The notes: generated from the letters alone by a model not told the origin. Counted from the first letter of the stretch, positions 43,668 to 52,620 are shown. The stretch is 64,000 nucleotides of DNA from Aliidiomarina sp047920995 (GCF_047920995.1 NZ_JBLRWZ010000005.1:1-64000), one strand, 5' to 3'. Translations and numbers: made by a program.

Positions 43668-45405
43668 GCTCATCCTCCTGTAACCAGTTCTGCACAATAC
43701 GCGCTACTTGGCGAGGCTTCTGGCGTGCTATTTCTTGAGTTTTCTTCAATGCTTCATCATAGGCGGTAAGATTTTTCTTCTTCGGCCAGTTAAAGGTCAT
43801 GGTATCAACGTCTTCGTCTTTGCCTTTCTCAATAGCATCATCGTCGTCGCCAACTACTGCGCGTAATCGGCGGGTTTGTTTCTCTTCAGCGAGTTCCGCG
43901 GCTGCCTGCTCTTCACTTACCTTCACGAAACGGCGCTTAATCATGGGCCGTAATACCAATAAATACGCTAGCAAAATACCCAGTGCTGCAAGCACGTAAC
44001 GGCCAACACTTATTAAAAGTTGCTGCATATCCGGTTCTTGCCACCATTCGCGTGGCTCGATTGCTAATGGATCGGCGCTGGCGATAAAGAGGCTATTCAC
44101 TACTTCGAGTTGATCACCCCGTTCGGCGTTAAAGCCCATGGCTTGGCGAACCAACCGATCAATTTGGGCAAGTTCATTTTCATCGAGCGGAATGGTAATC
44201 GGATTACCTTCTTCATCTATGCCAGAACGATTATTCACCACTACCGCCGCTGATAAGCGTTGCAAGCGGCCGCGCTGGTGCTGGATATGGGCGATATTGC
44301 GATCTACCTCATAGTTCACAATATTATCTTGCCGCACATTGCGGTTGCCGTTATTTGTGGCGCCGTTGCCGGCCTCTTCGCCTTCAGCAGGTGTTTCAAT
44401 AGGTGCGGTAACAATGCCGGGTGGTGTATTTGATAGTGCACCTGGCACGCCGCCAATAAACTCCCCTTCACCTTGATAGGAAAGGTTGCTTTGGATACTG
44501 CGTACGGCAGCAGCCTCGGGAGTTTGATTCGGGCTATAACGCTCAGAGGTTTCTTCAACACGTGAGAAATCGATTTGTGCAGTAATGCGGGCGCTAATAT
44601 TTTGGCGGCCTAAGATTGGCGCTAAAATTTCTTCGATGCGGCGTTGATAGGTGCCTTCTATTTCTTCTGTGTAACTTAATTCAGTGCCGCTCAAATCACT
44701 TGTTTGGCCACTGTTTGAAAGCAAATTGCCTTGTTGATCAACTACGGTAACATTCTCTGCGGTGAGCTCTGGTACCGAACTGGAAACCATATGCACAATG
44801 GCGTTCACTTGGCCTTCGCCTAACGAACGGCCTGTATGCAAATTCAAGATAACCGATGCTTTGGCCGGTTCCCGATCCCGCACGAACACCGAAGGCTTGG
44901 CCATGGCTAAATGTACCCGCGCCCGATTCACGGGGCCAAGCGATTCCATGGAACTGGCTAATTCGCCTTCTAATGCTCGCTGAAAGTTTACTTGTTCGGC
45001 AAATTGGCTAATGCCGAACGCTTGGCTATCCATGATAGAAAAGCCAACATTGCCGCCATGGGGTAAGCCTTGCTCGGCCATACCCAAACGAATGCGATGC
45101 ACTTGATTGCTAGGTACTAAGATGCTCGTACCACCAGCGGATAGTTGATAAGGCACGCGTTGCGTTTCTAACTCTGCAACAATGCGGCCGCCATCGGCTT
45201 CGCTTAAGTTGCTATATAAAACGCGATATTCAGGGGTAGAGGCCCACATGATTAAGGCAACCACTACGGCAATAAACGCCGCGCCACCAATTAATATGGG
45301 CAGCAGTGAATTGCCACGGATTAAGCCCAACAACTTATCCAGCTGATTTTGTTGCGCTGGTGCAGCTGCTGCGGCGTTACTTTGCGGGTTCAATGTCGAT
45401 TCCAT
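43654..45405 (-). CDS. fliF: FliF, MS-ring protein
   Basis: 583 residues (E. coli 552). Two membrane helices at ~35-55 and ~460-480 flank the large periplasmic ring-building region (YSNLSEADGGRIVAELETQR, RVHLAMAKPSVFVRDREPAK). The cytoplasmic C-terminus that binds FliG (IARQKPRQVARIVQNWLQED) is intact. First gene of the minus-strand fliF-R run; divergent from fliE. Confidence 0.97.
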   Translation of the reverse strand: MESTLNPQSNAAAAAPAQQNQLDKLLGLIRGNSLLPILIGGAAFIAVVVALIMWASTPEYRVLYSNLSEADGGRIVAELETQRVPYQLSAGGTSILVPSNQVHRIRLGMAEQGLPHGGNVGFSIMDSQAFGISQFAEQVNFQRALEGELASSMESLGPVNRARVHLAMAKPSVFVRDREPAKASVILNLHTGRSLGEGQVNAIVHMVSSSVPELTAENVTVVDQQGNLLSNSGQTSDLSGTELSYTEEIEGTYQRRIEEILAPILGRQNISARITAQIDFSRVEETSERYSPNQTPEAAAVRSIQSNLSYQGEGEFIGGVPGALSNTPPGIVTAPIETPAEGEEAGNGATNNGNRNVRQDNIVNYEVDRNIAHIQHQRGRLQRLSAAVVVNNRSGIDEEGNPITIPLDENELAQIDRLVRQAMGFNAERGDQLEVVNSLFIASADPLAIEPREWWQEPDMQQLLISVGRYVLAALGILLAYLLVLRPMIKRRFVKVSEEQAAAELAEEKQTRRLRAVVGDDDDAIEKGKDEDVDTMTFNWPKKKNLTAYDEALKKTQEIARQKPRQVARIVQNWLQEDEHVRD

Positions 45406-45578
45406 GGGCTCTTTGCGTAATTAGTGTGCGTTAAAGGGTTTTTTCATGGATGACATTATGGCGGGCTATTTCGCAAACAAAGGAGCAAAAAAGGCACTTT
45501 TTTTGCTTTATTTAAAGCATTCGAATTTGCCACAGGTTGCTATTCTTTGTGCCAATCAAGTATGGGTAGGAGTTTTCA

Positions 45579-45914
45579 ATGAGTGTTGCCGGAATACAAT
45601 CAGCTTTACAACAAATGCAGGCGTTGCAAACCCAAGCTGCGGGGCAGGCCGCGAATACAAAGCCAATTGCAGCAAATAATGGTGCCCAGCCCACAGGCTT
45701 TGCCAATGAATTAAAAGCATCTATTAATCGCATCAATGATTTGCAGCAAATTTCAGCTGCGAAAACAGAAGCCTTTCAAATGGGTGATCCGCGGGTTTCG
45801 TTAAATGATGTGATGGTTGATTCGCAAAAAGCAGGAATTGCCTTTGAGATGGGTGTGCAGGTGCGGAATCGTATGGTGAATGCGTATAAAGAAATCATGA
45901 ATATGAATGTGTAG
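45579..45914 (+). CDS. fliE: FliE, MS ring-rod junction protein
   Basis: 111 residues with the FliE C-terminal signature VDSQKAGIAFEMGVQVRNRM and YKEIMNM. Usual length is ~104. AGGAG precedes ATG 45579. It is transcribed divergently from fliF, exactly as in E. coli. Convergent with flaG. Confidence 0.95.
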   Translation: MSVAGIQSALQQMQALQTQAAGQAANTKPIAANNGAQPTGFANELKASINRINDLQQISAAKTEAFQMGDPRVSLNDVMVDSQKAGIAFEMGVQVRNRMVNAYKEIMNMNV

Positions 45915-45925
45915 CCTACACATTC

Positions 45926-45957
45926 ATAAAACTAGCGAAGCCGCTTTAGGCTTCGCT
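45926..45957 (-). terminator. Terminator of flaG
   Basis: Perfect 9-bp stem AGCGAAGCC (45934-45942) / GGCTTCGCT (45949-45957) with the flaG stop codon in the loop. On the minus strand it is followed by AGTTTTATGA; it may also stop fliE transcripts. Confidence 0.7.
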
Positions 45958-46290
45958 GTTAAACAACACACCGCGAAAATCTGCTAGCTGCTCGGCAGCG
46001 CGCAACACTTCTTCAGAAGGAATTTGCCGAATCACATCACCGGATTTGGTATCGATAATCTGCACTACTACAGGCTGGCCCTGCGAAACCTCGAACTGCA
46101 CGCCATACGGGTTTAGCACTTCATTAATCTGTTGCAGTGGCGGCACTAATTCTTGCTCAGATACTTCGCGCGCAGCAACTTCGCCTTTCTGCGCAGGCAA
46201 GTTTTGCATTACTTTATCAGAGCGTTGCTTTTCGGAGGCGGCAAATGATGCCGCCCAATTGTTGGATAATTCGCCGATTGGATTTGTCAT
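45946..46290 (-). CDS. flaG: FlaG family protein
   Basis: 114 residues from ATG 46290 (AGGGG upstream); the longer frame would begin inside the sigma-28 promoter. The C-terminal FlaG domain is clear: EVSQGQPVVVQIIDTKSGDV followed by IRQIPSEEVLR. In Vibrio and Pseudomonas, FlaG influences filament length and flagellin assembly; mechanism is not settled. It usually sits between fliC and fliD; here it is separated from fliC by a DMT transporter gene. Confidence 0.88.
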   Translation of the reverse strand: MTNPIGELSNNWAASFAASEKQRSDKVMQNLPAQKGEVAAREVSEQELVPPLQQINEVLNPYGVQFEVSQGQPVVVQIIDTKSGDVIRQIPSEEVLRAAEQLADFRGVLFNSEA

Positions 46291-46334
46291 AATAAATGCC
46301 CCTGTTGCGCACGAAAACGCGGTTATTAGAGTTA

Positions 46335-46361
46335 TTATCGGTAGCAAGCAAAATAACTTTA
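46335..46361 (-). promoter_or_regulatory. Sigma-28 promoter of flaG
   Basis: On the minus strand TAAAGTTA (7 of 8), 11 bases, ACCGATAA (7 of 8), about 45 bases before the flaG start. Confidence 0.8.
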
Positions 46362-46381
46362 GCACAATTTATAACCGTTTC

Positions 46382-47272
46382 TTAATGCTGCTTGCGCCGT
46401 GCTTCCCTATGGCTGATATAGATACCACTGGCAATTACAATTGCGGCACCTACTAATACACCCGCACCAGGCCACTCACCCCACAGCCAATAGCCAAGCA
46501 ACAAGGCCCAAATCATGGCTGTGTATTCAAACGAAGATAGCACCGAAGGCGGGGCCAATCGATAGGCCTCCGTTAGCAGATACTGGGCAATAGCGCCGGA
46601 AAACCCAAGGGCAAATAACCAAGGCATATCGCTTAAAGTAATGGGGCGCCAATCGAACAGCGCAAAGAACCCGCAGCCAATGGTGAGGCTTAATACAAAG
46701 AAAAACATGAGTGATTCCGAATGCTCAGTACGGTGCATAATGCGCACGAGAATCATTACTATGCTGTAGCCCAAAGTGGCCGCCAGGCCGGTGATTACCC
46801 CGTAGGATAGAAAGCCCATGGCATTTGGGTTCAGCATTACCAGTACGCCAATAAAACCAACCGCAACAGCACTGTAACGGTGAATGCCCACTTTTTCTTT
46901 TAACAGTGGCACTGATAGTAAGGTAATAATGAGCGGGGCCACAAAAAAGATGGCGTAGGCATTTGCCAGCGGCAGTTCTCGTAGGGTAATAACGGTTAAA
47001 ATTAAGAACAAAATACTCACCGCACCGCGCAGCACATGGAGCTTCCAGCGATTCGGTTTAATGCGCTGTAAGCGATTATTCATTATTACCCACACCAGCA
47101 CAAATGGCAGTGAAGTAGCCCCACGAAAGAATGCCACTTGCATCGAACTCATGTGCCCAGCGAGTTGCTTCATTGCCACATCCATTAAGGCAAAGCAAAA
47201 TACTGCCAGTAGCATAAAAATAGTACCGCGGCTGATATGTTCAGATGCTGCATGCAGGTGTTGCTTAGGCAT
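46382..47272 (-). CDS. DMT-superfamily (EamA/RhaT-type) transporter inside the flagellar locus
   Basis: 296 residues, ten membrane helices in two EamA halves (FMLLAVFCFALMDVAMKQLA; SGAIAQYLLTEAYRLAPPSV). A third EamA hallmark, RGAVSILFLILTVITLRELP, is present. No flagellar role is known for such exporters; it is the only clearly non-flagellar gene in the 41-kb locus. It has no sigma-28 promoter of its own that I can see. Substrate unknown. Confidence 0.88.
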   Translation of the reverse strand: MPKQHLHAASEHISRGTIFMLLAVFCFALMDVAMKQLAGHMSSMQVAFFRGATSLPFVLVWVIMNNRLQRIKPNRWKLHVLRGAVSILFLILTVITLRELPLANAYAIFFVAPLIITLLSVPLLKEKVGIHRYSAVAVGFIGVLVMLNPNAMGFLSYGVITGLAATLGYSIVMILVRIMHRTEHSESLMFFFVLSLTIGCGFFALFDWRPITLSDMPWLFALGFSGAIAQYLLTEAYRLAPPSVLSSFEYTAMIWALLLGYWLWGEWPGAGVLVGAAIVIASGIYISHREARRKQH

Positions 47273-47411
47273 AGGTACTCGGAAGTAAAGGCTTTGTACC
47301 GATTATAAAGAGTGGGGCTGTGGAAGCAATTGCAGAAGGGCTAGCAAGGCAGATAAGTTTTACTAACGAGATGCAAAGTGGCTGCGCGAAAGAACTTGGC
47401 TTGCAGGCAAC

Positions 47412-47435
47412 AAAAAAGCGCCCGTAGGCGCTTTT
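47412..47435 (-). terminator. Terminator of fliC
   Basis: On the minus strand AAAAGCGCC, a short loop, then GGCGC and TTTTTT: a compact stem with a T-run, 20 bases after the fliC stop. Confidence 0.85.
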
Positions 47436-47454
47436 GTATGCTTTAAAGAGAAAA

Positions 47455-48252
47455 TTAACCCAGTAAAGAAAGAACTGACTGTGGCACCTGGTTTGCTTGC
47501 GCAAGTACTGAAGTACCAGCCTGTTGCAAAATCTGTGCACGGGTCATGTTAGAAACTTCTACTGCGTAGTCTGCATCTTCGATACGTGAACGAGCAGCTG
47601 ATAAGTTAGTAACAGTAGTTGCAATGTTGTCGATTGCAGATTCAAGACGGTTTTGCACCGCACCTAACTTAGAACGCGTTTCGTCAACTGCTGAGATTGC
47701 AGTATCAAGCGTTGCAAGATCGCCAGTTTCTAAATCGTAAGCAGCGATATCAAATGCAGCTGAAGCTAAATCAGCAGATGCGATGGTAATTGTTTGTCCA
47801 TCGTTGGCGCCAACTTGTAAGGTGAAGTCTTCTGCTGGGTCAAACAACGAGATACCGTTGAATTCAGCTTGTTCAACAACACGCGTGATTTCAGCTAAAC
47901 GCTCGTCTACTTCTGCTTGCAAAGAAGCGATATCAGTAGCAGAGTTTGTGCTGTTTTGTGCTTGCACGGCCAACTCACGAATACGTTGCAAGTTGTCGTT
48001 TACTTGGTTTAGGTTACCTTCAGCTGTTTGTGCTAAAGAGATACCGTCGTTCGCGTTCCGTTGTGCTTGGGTTAAGCCACGGATTTGCGCAGTCATTTTG
48101 TTGGCAATTGCTTGACCAGCAGCATCGTCTTTGGCGCTGTTAATACGCAGGCCTGAAGACAGACGCTCCATAGAAGTTTGCAGTGCAGACTGAGACTTCT
48201 GTAGGTTTTGCTGACCAATCAGCGAGGTCATGTTGGTATTAATTACTGACAT
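47455..48252 (-). CDS. fliC: Flagellin
   Basis: 265 residues from ATG 48252 (AGAAGGAAAAAG upstream). D0/D1 regions are standard: INTNMTSLIGQQNLQKSQSA, ERLSSGLRINSAKDDAAGQA, and C-terminal SRIEDADYAVEVSNMTRAQI, ending VLSLLG. Between residues ~140 and ~185 there is almost no variable domain, so the filament surface is minimal, with D2/D3 missing. Only one flagellin gene is in the window. Expressed from a near-perfect sigma-28 promoter with its own terminator. Confidence 0.97.
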   Translation of the reverse strand: MSVINTNMTSLIGQQNLQKSQSALQTSMERLSSGLRINSAKDDAAGQAIANKMTAQIRGLTQAQRNANDGISLAQTAEGNLNQVNDNLQRIRELAVQAQNSTNSATDIASLQAEVDERLAEITRVVEQAEFNGISLFDPAEDFTLQVGANDGQTITIASADLASAAFDIAAYDLETGDLATLDTAISAVDETRSKLGAVQNRLESAIDNIATTVTNLSAARSRIEDADYAVEVSNMTRAQILQQAGTSVLAQANQVPQSVLSLLG

Positions 48253-48309
48253 AGTCTTTTTCCTTCTGTTTTCAAAAATGGCCGGCGTGCTGCCTGCCGT
48301 CAATCCTAG

Positions 48310-48336
48310 TTATCGGTGCTGGGGAAAAAAACTTTA
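48310..48336 (-). promoter_or_regulatory. Sigma-28 promoter of fliC
   Basis: On the minus strand TAAAGTTT (8 of 8), 11 bases, ACCGATAA (7 of 8), about 58 bases before the fliC start. Confidence 0.9.
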
Positions 48337-48384
48337 GCGCAGTTTAAAAAAAACTTTCAAAAGCTAAGTTTTCTGCCGCGCAGC

Positions 48385-48411
48385 TATAGTTTTACTTGCG
48401 AATGCCGATAG
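48385..48411 (+). promoter_or_regulatory. Sigma-28 promoter of the PilZ/HD-GYP gene
   Basis: TATAGTTT (7 of 8), 11 bases, GCCGATAG (7 of 8). Divergent from the fliC promoter; the two -35 boxes are about 50 bases apart. Confidence 0.85.
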
Positions 48412-48468
48412 AATTAACATAACGCGCACAACCATAAATTGCGCTGTATGGAAAAAGGAAGATAACGC

Positions 48469-50223
48469 GTGCAAGAAGAAGAGTATTCGCCGGTTTCGAG
48501 TGAGATGGAGGTTGCGGCCTTACTAGAAACAATGACCCAGCCTGGAGCGGCGCAGATTAAATTAAATGCTGCTGAGGCGAAGCCATTTCCGGTTGTGCTA
48601 TTAAACTTGGCAGAAAATGAATATCTGGAGTTTGATTTAACGGCTATTCGTGAGCTGGCGCCGAAATTGCGCCGCGGGGTGGAGTTTTTACTGCTTGGGC
48701 AAAGCCACGCTGGAATGATTCGTTCAACACCGATGAAAATGAACGAATTTACGGATAAAGAAGGGCGTTTGCTTAGTAAATCACCATGGCCCACCGGCCT
48801 GGATTTACGGCAGCGTAGAGCAGCATTCCGAGCACATTTACGCATTGGTATGGATGTAGGTGTGCGCTTACGAGCAGAACAAGCGGTTAAAAAACGCAGC
48901 AAACCTGAAGCGGTAGATGTACAAGCAGAAGATGCGCAAGAAGAAACAGAAACCCATACGGTAGAGTTGATTGGCGATTTAAAAGATCTTTCTGCAACGG
49001 GTGCGTTGGTTGAATTTTCAGCTTTAGATGGTGCATCGAAAGTAATTAATAGCATGCAATCGCAATTAGATCTTTGTTTTCCAGATGGCACGCAATTCCC
49101 AATTGAAGGCGAAGTGCGCCATATAAAAACCGATCCTGATCGGCAGGTTCTTACTGTAGGTATCGAGTTTACTAATGTAAGCAAGGCTCAAGAAAAGCAA
49201 TTATGGAGCTTTGTGCGGGAGATTGAGCGGGAAGCTTCCCGCAATGCTGGCGAGGGCAGTTCAAAAACACCTTCACCACTATTTGAAATGAAAGAAGAAA
49301 GTGCGGCTTTATTAGGTAGGCGGCAAGGTGAGAAATATGCCACACCAATTGCTAGGCGCATGGCGCGCATTGCTGGCTACTTGGATAGCCAAATGGTAGC
49401 TCTGCGGCAAGGCCAGCAGGTGAACTCCAGCCAGCTTTCTGCGCATGCTGATAAATTACTCGACATTATAAAAGACGACCGCGAAGGTTCTTTATTCGCC
49501 TTACGCTGTATGCACCGCGAATCACAATGGGTAACTCATGGCTTAAGTGTGGCGGTGCGTATGATTGATTTGGCGCATAGCCAAACGAAGCTGCCGCGTG
49601 ATTTAGAGAAGGCAATGGTGGCTTCGGCTATGATTCATGATCTGGGCAAGGGCATGCTGCCAAGTTCGCTCTGGAAGGCGAGTACGTTAAGCCGTGATTC
49701 CTATATTCGCATGCAATCGCATGTAGCACTATTGCTGCATCAAATGGATGGTTGTAAATGGCTGGCGGCCGCGGTGAAAGAAGGGATAATAGAACGGATT
49801 AACGAACGCCTTGATGGCACCGGGTATCCGAACGGCTTAAAGGCGGCCGATCTCGGGCAGCTTTCACGGATGGGGGCGGTAATCGATGCGGTAGATGCGA
49901 TGTGTAGGCCTCGAGCCGATCGGGCGGGGCAAACCGCAGAAACGGCATATCGCTATCTGTTGAACAATCTAACCCAGTTCGATTACGAATGGGTTGAGCG
50001 CTACATTCGCCATTTCGGCATGATTCCGGTGGGTTCGTTAGTGCGCTTCAGTAACGATAATCAATTGGCTTGGGTAACCGGTTTGGATGATCGGCGCAAT
50101 ATCCGCCAAGTAGTACTTACTGAGAATGAAGGCCCGCCGCAATTTGATATGCCCGCACCACTCGAAGGCTCAGCATTAGAAGCACTTGGCGAGTTGGTAG
50201 AAGTTCTAGAAACAGACTTCTAA
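48469..50223 (+). CDS. PilZ (YcgR-like) and HD-GYP fusion protein, c-di-GMP sensor with altered hydrolase site
   Basis: 584 residues from GTG 48469 (AAGGAAGAT upstream; no in-frame ATG nearby). Residues ~1-110 resemble the YcgR N-terminal domain; PilZ follows with the c-di-GMP motifs RQRRAAFR (114-121) and DLSATG (173-178). From ~290 an HD-GYP-like domain has His357, HD (390-391, HDLGKG), His418 and LDGTGYPNGL, but the usual HHE before the GYP is INE (444-446), which removes two metal-binding histidines. So it may bind c-di-GMP without cleaving it, or use fewer metals. Placed between fliC and fliD under a sigma-28 promoter, it probably couples c-di-GMP to motor or filament function. Confidence 0.85.
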   Translation: MQEEEYSPVSSEMEVAALLETMTQPGAAQIKLNAAEAKPFPVVLLNLAENEYLEFDLTAIRELAPKLRRGVEFLLLGQSHAGMIRSTPMKMNEFTDKEGRLLSKSPWPTGLDLRQRRAAFRAHLRIGMDVGVRLRAEQAVKKRSKPEAVDVQAEDAQEETETHTVELIGDLKDLSATGALVEFSALDGASKVINSMQSQLDLCFPDGTQFPIEGEVRHIKTDPDRQVLTVGIEFTNVSKAQEKQLWSFVREIEREASRNAGEGSSKTPSPLFEMKEESAALLGRRQGEKYATPIARRMARIAGYLDSQMVALRQGQQVNSSQLSAHADKLLDIIKDDREGSLFALRCMHRESQWVTHGLSVAVRMIDLAHSQTKLPRDLEKAMVASAMIHDLGKGMLPSSLWKASTLSRDSYIRMQSHVALLLHQMDGCKWLAAAVKEGIIERINERLDGTGYPNGLKAADLGQLSRMGAVIDAVDAMCRPRADRAGQTAETAYRYLLNNLTQFDYEWVERYIRHFGMIPVGSLVRFSNDNQLAWVTGLDDRRNIRQVVLTENEGPPQFDMPAPLEGSALEALGELVEVLETDF

Positions 50224-50247
50224 AGTTTTTGCGAACGGCGCCGATAA
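50221..50247 (+). promoter_or_regulatory. Sigma-28 promoter of fliD
   Basis: TAAAGTTT, 11 bases, GCCGATAA: 16 of 16. The -35 box begins at the stop codon of the preceding gene. The start codon of fliD lies 174 bases downstream of the -10, leaving an unusually long leader. Confidence 0.92.
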
Positions 50248-50420
50248 ATTGAATAAGCTGTATTTTGCATAGCTTTTTTAGCAATTACTTTGTGCAAAAG
50301 CTGACAATATAAATAGAGTGTTGTAGAAATAACTATACTGTTGATTGCACGTGCGTTAATGAAATTCCGTTTGTGAAATCGAAAAGTTAACAACACCCAC
50401 ATTAGTTAGAAGGTAACGCA

Positions 50421-51770
50421 ATGGCTTCAATTTCAGCATTAGGTATCGGTTCAGGAATGGACCTTAATGGGCTTCTCGATCAGTTGGCAGCAGCTGAGCG
50501 TCAGAAGCTGCAGCCTATTACGCAGCAGAAGCAATTACAGCAGGCGAAGATCTCCGCTTACGGGCGGATTGAGAACGCACTATCAAGTTTTCAAGAAGCT
50601 GCCGCTAAACTGAATAAAGCGGCAACGTTTCAGGGGGTTGCCAGTACCGCTTCTGGTTCTGCAGTAACAGTAGCCGCAAGCCCTACAGCCCCTATTGGCA
50701 CGTATACAGTAAATGTACTTGATCGCGCGGAAGCATACAGCGTAGCAACCACTGGTGTAGCCGATCAAAACGCTAATTTAGGTGGCGGTAATCTTTCCTT
50801 TACTTTGGGCAATGGCGATACGCTCGATGTTGCTATCGATCCGGAACAAAGCTCATTAGTGGATATTCGTAACGCCATTAACAATGCCAATGGTGGTGTG
50901 CAAGCTTCAATCGTAAACGATGGTAGCGGTACTCCGTATCGCTTGGTAATGAGCTCAACGGCAACGGGCACAGATGCCGGCATCACCAATATTGATTTTG
51001 GTGCGCTAGGTGGTGAGTTAACTCTTGATTTAGCCACCGAGCAAGAAGCTCAAAACGCCATGCTGAATGTGAATGGCATTAACATTACTAGTCAGAGCAA
51101 CCGAGTTGAAGGCGCCATTCAAGGCGTTACCTTAGATTTACAAGAACAAGGCTCGAGCACGGTTTCTATAACCCGCGATGCAGAACTAACCGAAACGGCG
51201 ATTAAAGAGTTTGTGGAGAAATACAACAATCTGCAAACCGTGATTGGCGATTTAACCCGATTTGGTGGTGAGGGCGGCACGAATGGTTCGTTATTAGGTG
51301 ATTCAACCCTTCGTACCGTGCAATCGCGGATGCGCAGCATTATGGGTTCGGGTGTTGAAGACGGCAACATGCGCATGCTGCGTGATGTAGGAATCGATTT
51401 AGGCCTGGATGGCAAGCTTACTCTGAATGAAAGCAAGTTGGCGGAGCTCGCCGGCAGCAACATGACCGATTTAGCAACGTTTTTTGCTGGTACCAGTGCT
51501 GAGGGCGGCTTAAGCGGTAAAATTGATGTAAGTATTAAGCAATTATTACAAGATAATGGCCCAATAAAGAACACCACAAAAGGCCTGCAAGATAGCATGC
51601 GTAGGTTAGATGATCGTTTTATGCGCATGGAAGAGAGTATTGATAAAACCATTGATCGCTTCCGCACTCAGTTTGCACGCCTAGATTCAATGGTGGCCAA
51701 TATGAACTCAACCAGTATGTATTTAACCCAGCAGTTCGATATTTTGAACGCGCAATTGGGCCGTAATTAA
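50421..51770 (+). CDS. fliD: FliD, filament cap protein
   Basis: 449 residues (E. coli 468). N-terminal GIGSGMDLNGLLDQLAAAER and C-terminal MRRLDDRFMRMEESIDKTID, TRF-type region, ending with the coiled coil that contacts the filament (FARLDSMVANMNSTSMYLTQ). Exported with FliT as chaperone; caps the filament and inserts flagellin. First gene of fliD-fliS-fliT-fliK2-fhlB. Confidence 0.96.
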   Translation: MASISALGIGSGMDLNGLLDQLAAAERQKLQPITQQKQLQQAKISAYGRIENALSSFQEAAAKLNKAATFQGVASTASGSAVTVAASPTAPIGTYTVNVLDRAEAYSVATTGVADQNANLGGGNLSFTLGNGDTLDVAIDPEQSSLVDIRNAINNANGGVQASIVNDGSGTPYRLVMSSTATGTDAGITNIDFGALGGELTLDLATEQEAQNAMLNVNGINITSQSNRVEGAIQGVTLDLQEQGSSTVSITRDAELTETAIKEFVEKYNNLQTVIGDLTRFGGEGGTNGSLLGDSTLRTVQSRMRSIMGSGVEDGNMRMLRDVGIDLGLDGKLTLNESKLAELAGSNMTDLATFFAGTSAEGGLSGKIDVSIKQLLQDNGPIKNTTKGLQDSMRRLDDRFMRMEESIDKTIDRFRTQFARLDSMVANMNSTSMYLTQQFDILNAQLGRN

Positions 51771-51853
51771 TAAGTGAGCGGAGTTGGTTTGCTGGCTTGC
51801 ACACGAACCTGAACCATACAGCCAAATGAATAAGCACAGATAGGAGAGCAGTT

Positions 51854-52264
51854 ATGTATGCAATGCGAGGAGCAGCAGCCTATGGCCGCGTTAGTGTTGA
51901 GAGCAATGTGCTTTCGGCAAGCCCGCATCAGCTGATCTCGATGTTGTTCGATGGTGCACAAGCAGCCATAAAGGCCGCCAAATTGCACATGCAGAACGGC
52001 AACATGGCAGAAAAAGGCAAAGCGATATCGAAAGCGTTAGATATTGTGAATAGCGGTTTATTGGCAGCACTCGATAAAGATAAAGGTGGCGAGTTAGCCG
52101 AGCGTTTAGAAGGGCTATATGGCTATGTTGCGTCGTTGCTTTTAAAGGCTAATTTACACAATGATGAACAAAAACTAGATGAAGCTGCAACGCTTTTAGA
52201 AAATATAGGATCAGCATGGAAAGAAATTGGTCAGCAAGCCGCGGCAGCGAGGCAGGGAGCTTAA
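51854..52264 (+). CDS. fliS: FliS, flagellin export chaperone
   Basis: 136 residues. Starts MYAMRGAAAYGRVSVESNVL, followed by SPHQLISMLFDGAQAAIKAA, the FliS signature. Helical bundle that keeps flagellin C-terminus unpolymerised in the cytoplasm. TAGGAGAG precedes ATG 51854. Confidence 0.96.
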   Translation: MYAMRGAAAYGRVSVESNVLSASPHQLISMLFDGAQAAIKAAKLHMQNGNMAEKGKAISKALDIVNSGLLAALDKDKGGELAERLEGLYGYVASLLLKANLHNDEQKLDEAATLLENIGSAWKEIGQQAAAARQGA

Positions 52265-52266
52265 AG

Positions 52267-52620
52267 ATGGGTGTGCGGGCGTATTTGAAACCAGTAATGG
52301 AGGGAACCGAAGTGGTTGCAGCCTATAAGCGGTTATTGAGTTTTTCTGCGGAAATGCTCACGCACGCTCGTGAAGACGATTGGACCAAGTTGATTGATAG
52401 CGAAGTTGCCTACGTTCGTGAAGTAGAGCGTTTGCAGCAACATGAGCTTGACGCCATGTTAACAGAGCATCAGCAACAACAGAAATTGCAACTGCTTGCA
52501 ACGCTTTTACAACAAGATCAAGAGATTCGCGAGCGGCTTACGCAGCGGCGCAGCGAGCTTGAAAAAATGCTTTCTGCAGCATCTAAAAAACGTAAAGTAG
52601 ACAACGCTTACTTATCATAA
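52267..52620 (+). CDS. fliT: FliT-like flagellar chaperone
   Basis: 117 residues from ATG 52267, 2 bases after the fliS stop with GGGAG upstream; the longer frame would overlap fliS. All-helical, Gln/Glu/Arg-rich, with the AYKRLLSFSAEMLTHAREDD WTKL start resembling FliT (cited as LLSFSAEMLTHAREDDW). FliT proteins are poorly conserved; the position after fliS is the main support. In enterics FliT binds FliD and FlhC. Confidence 0.75.
   Translation: MGVRAYLKPVMEGTEVVAAYKRLLSFSAEMLTHAREDDWTKLIDSEVAYVREVERLQQHELDAMLTEHQQQQKLQLLATLLQQDQEIRERLTQRRSELEKMLSAASKKRKVDNAYLS

Noticed and set aside
45455..45480. FlhDC half-site GCTATTTC upstream of fliE
   Set aside because: Only eight bases match and no second half lies at the right distance.
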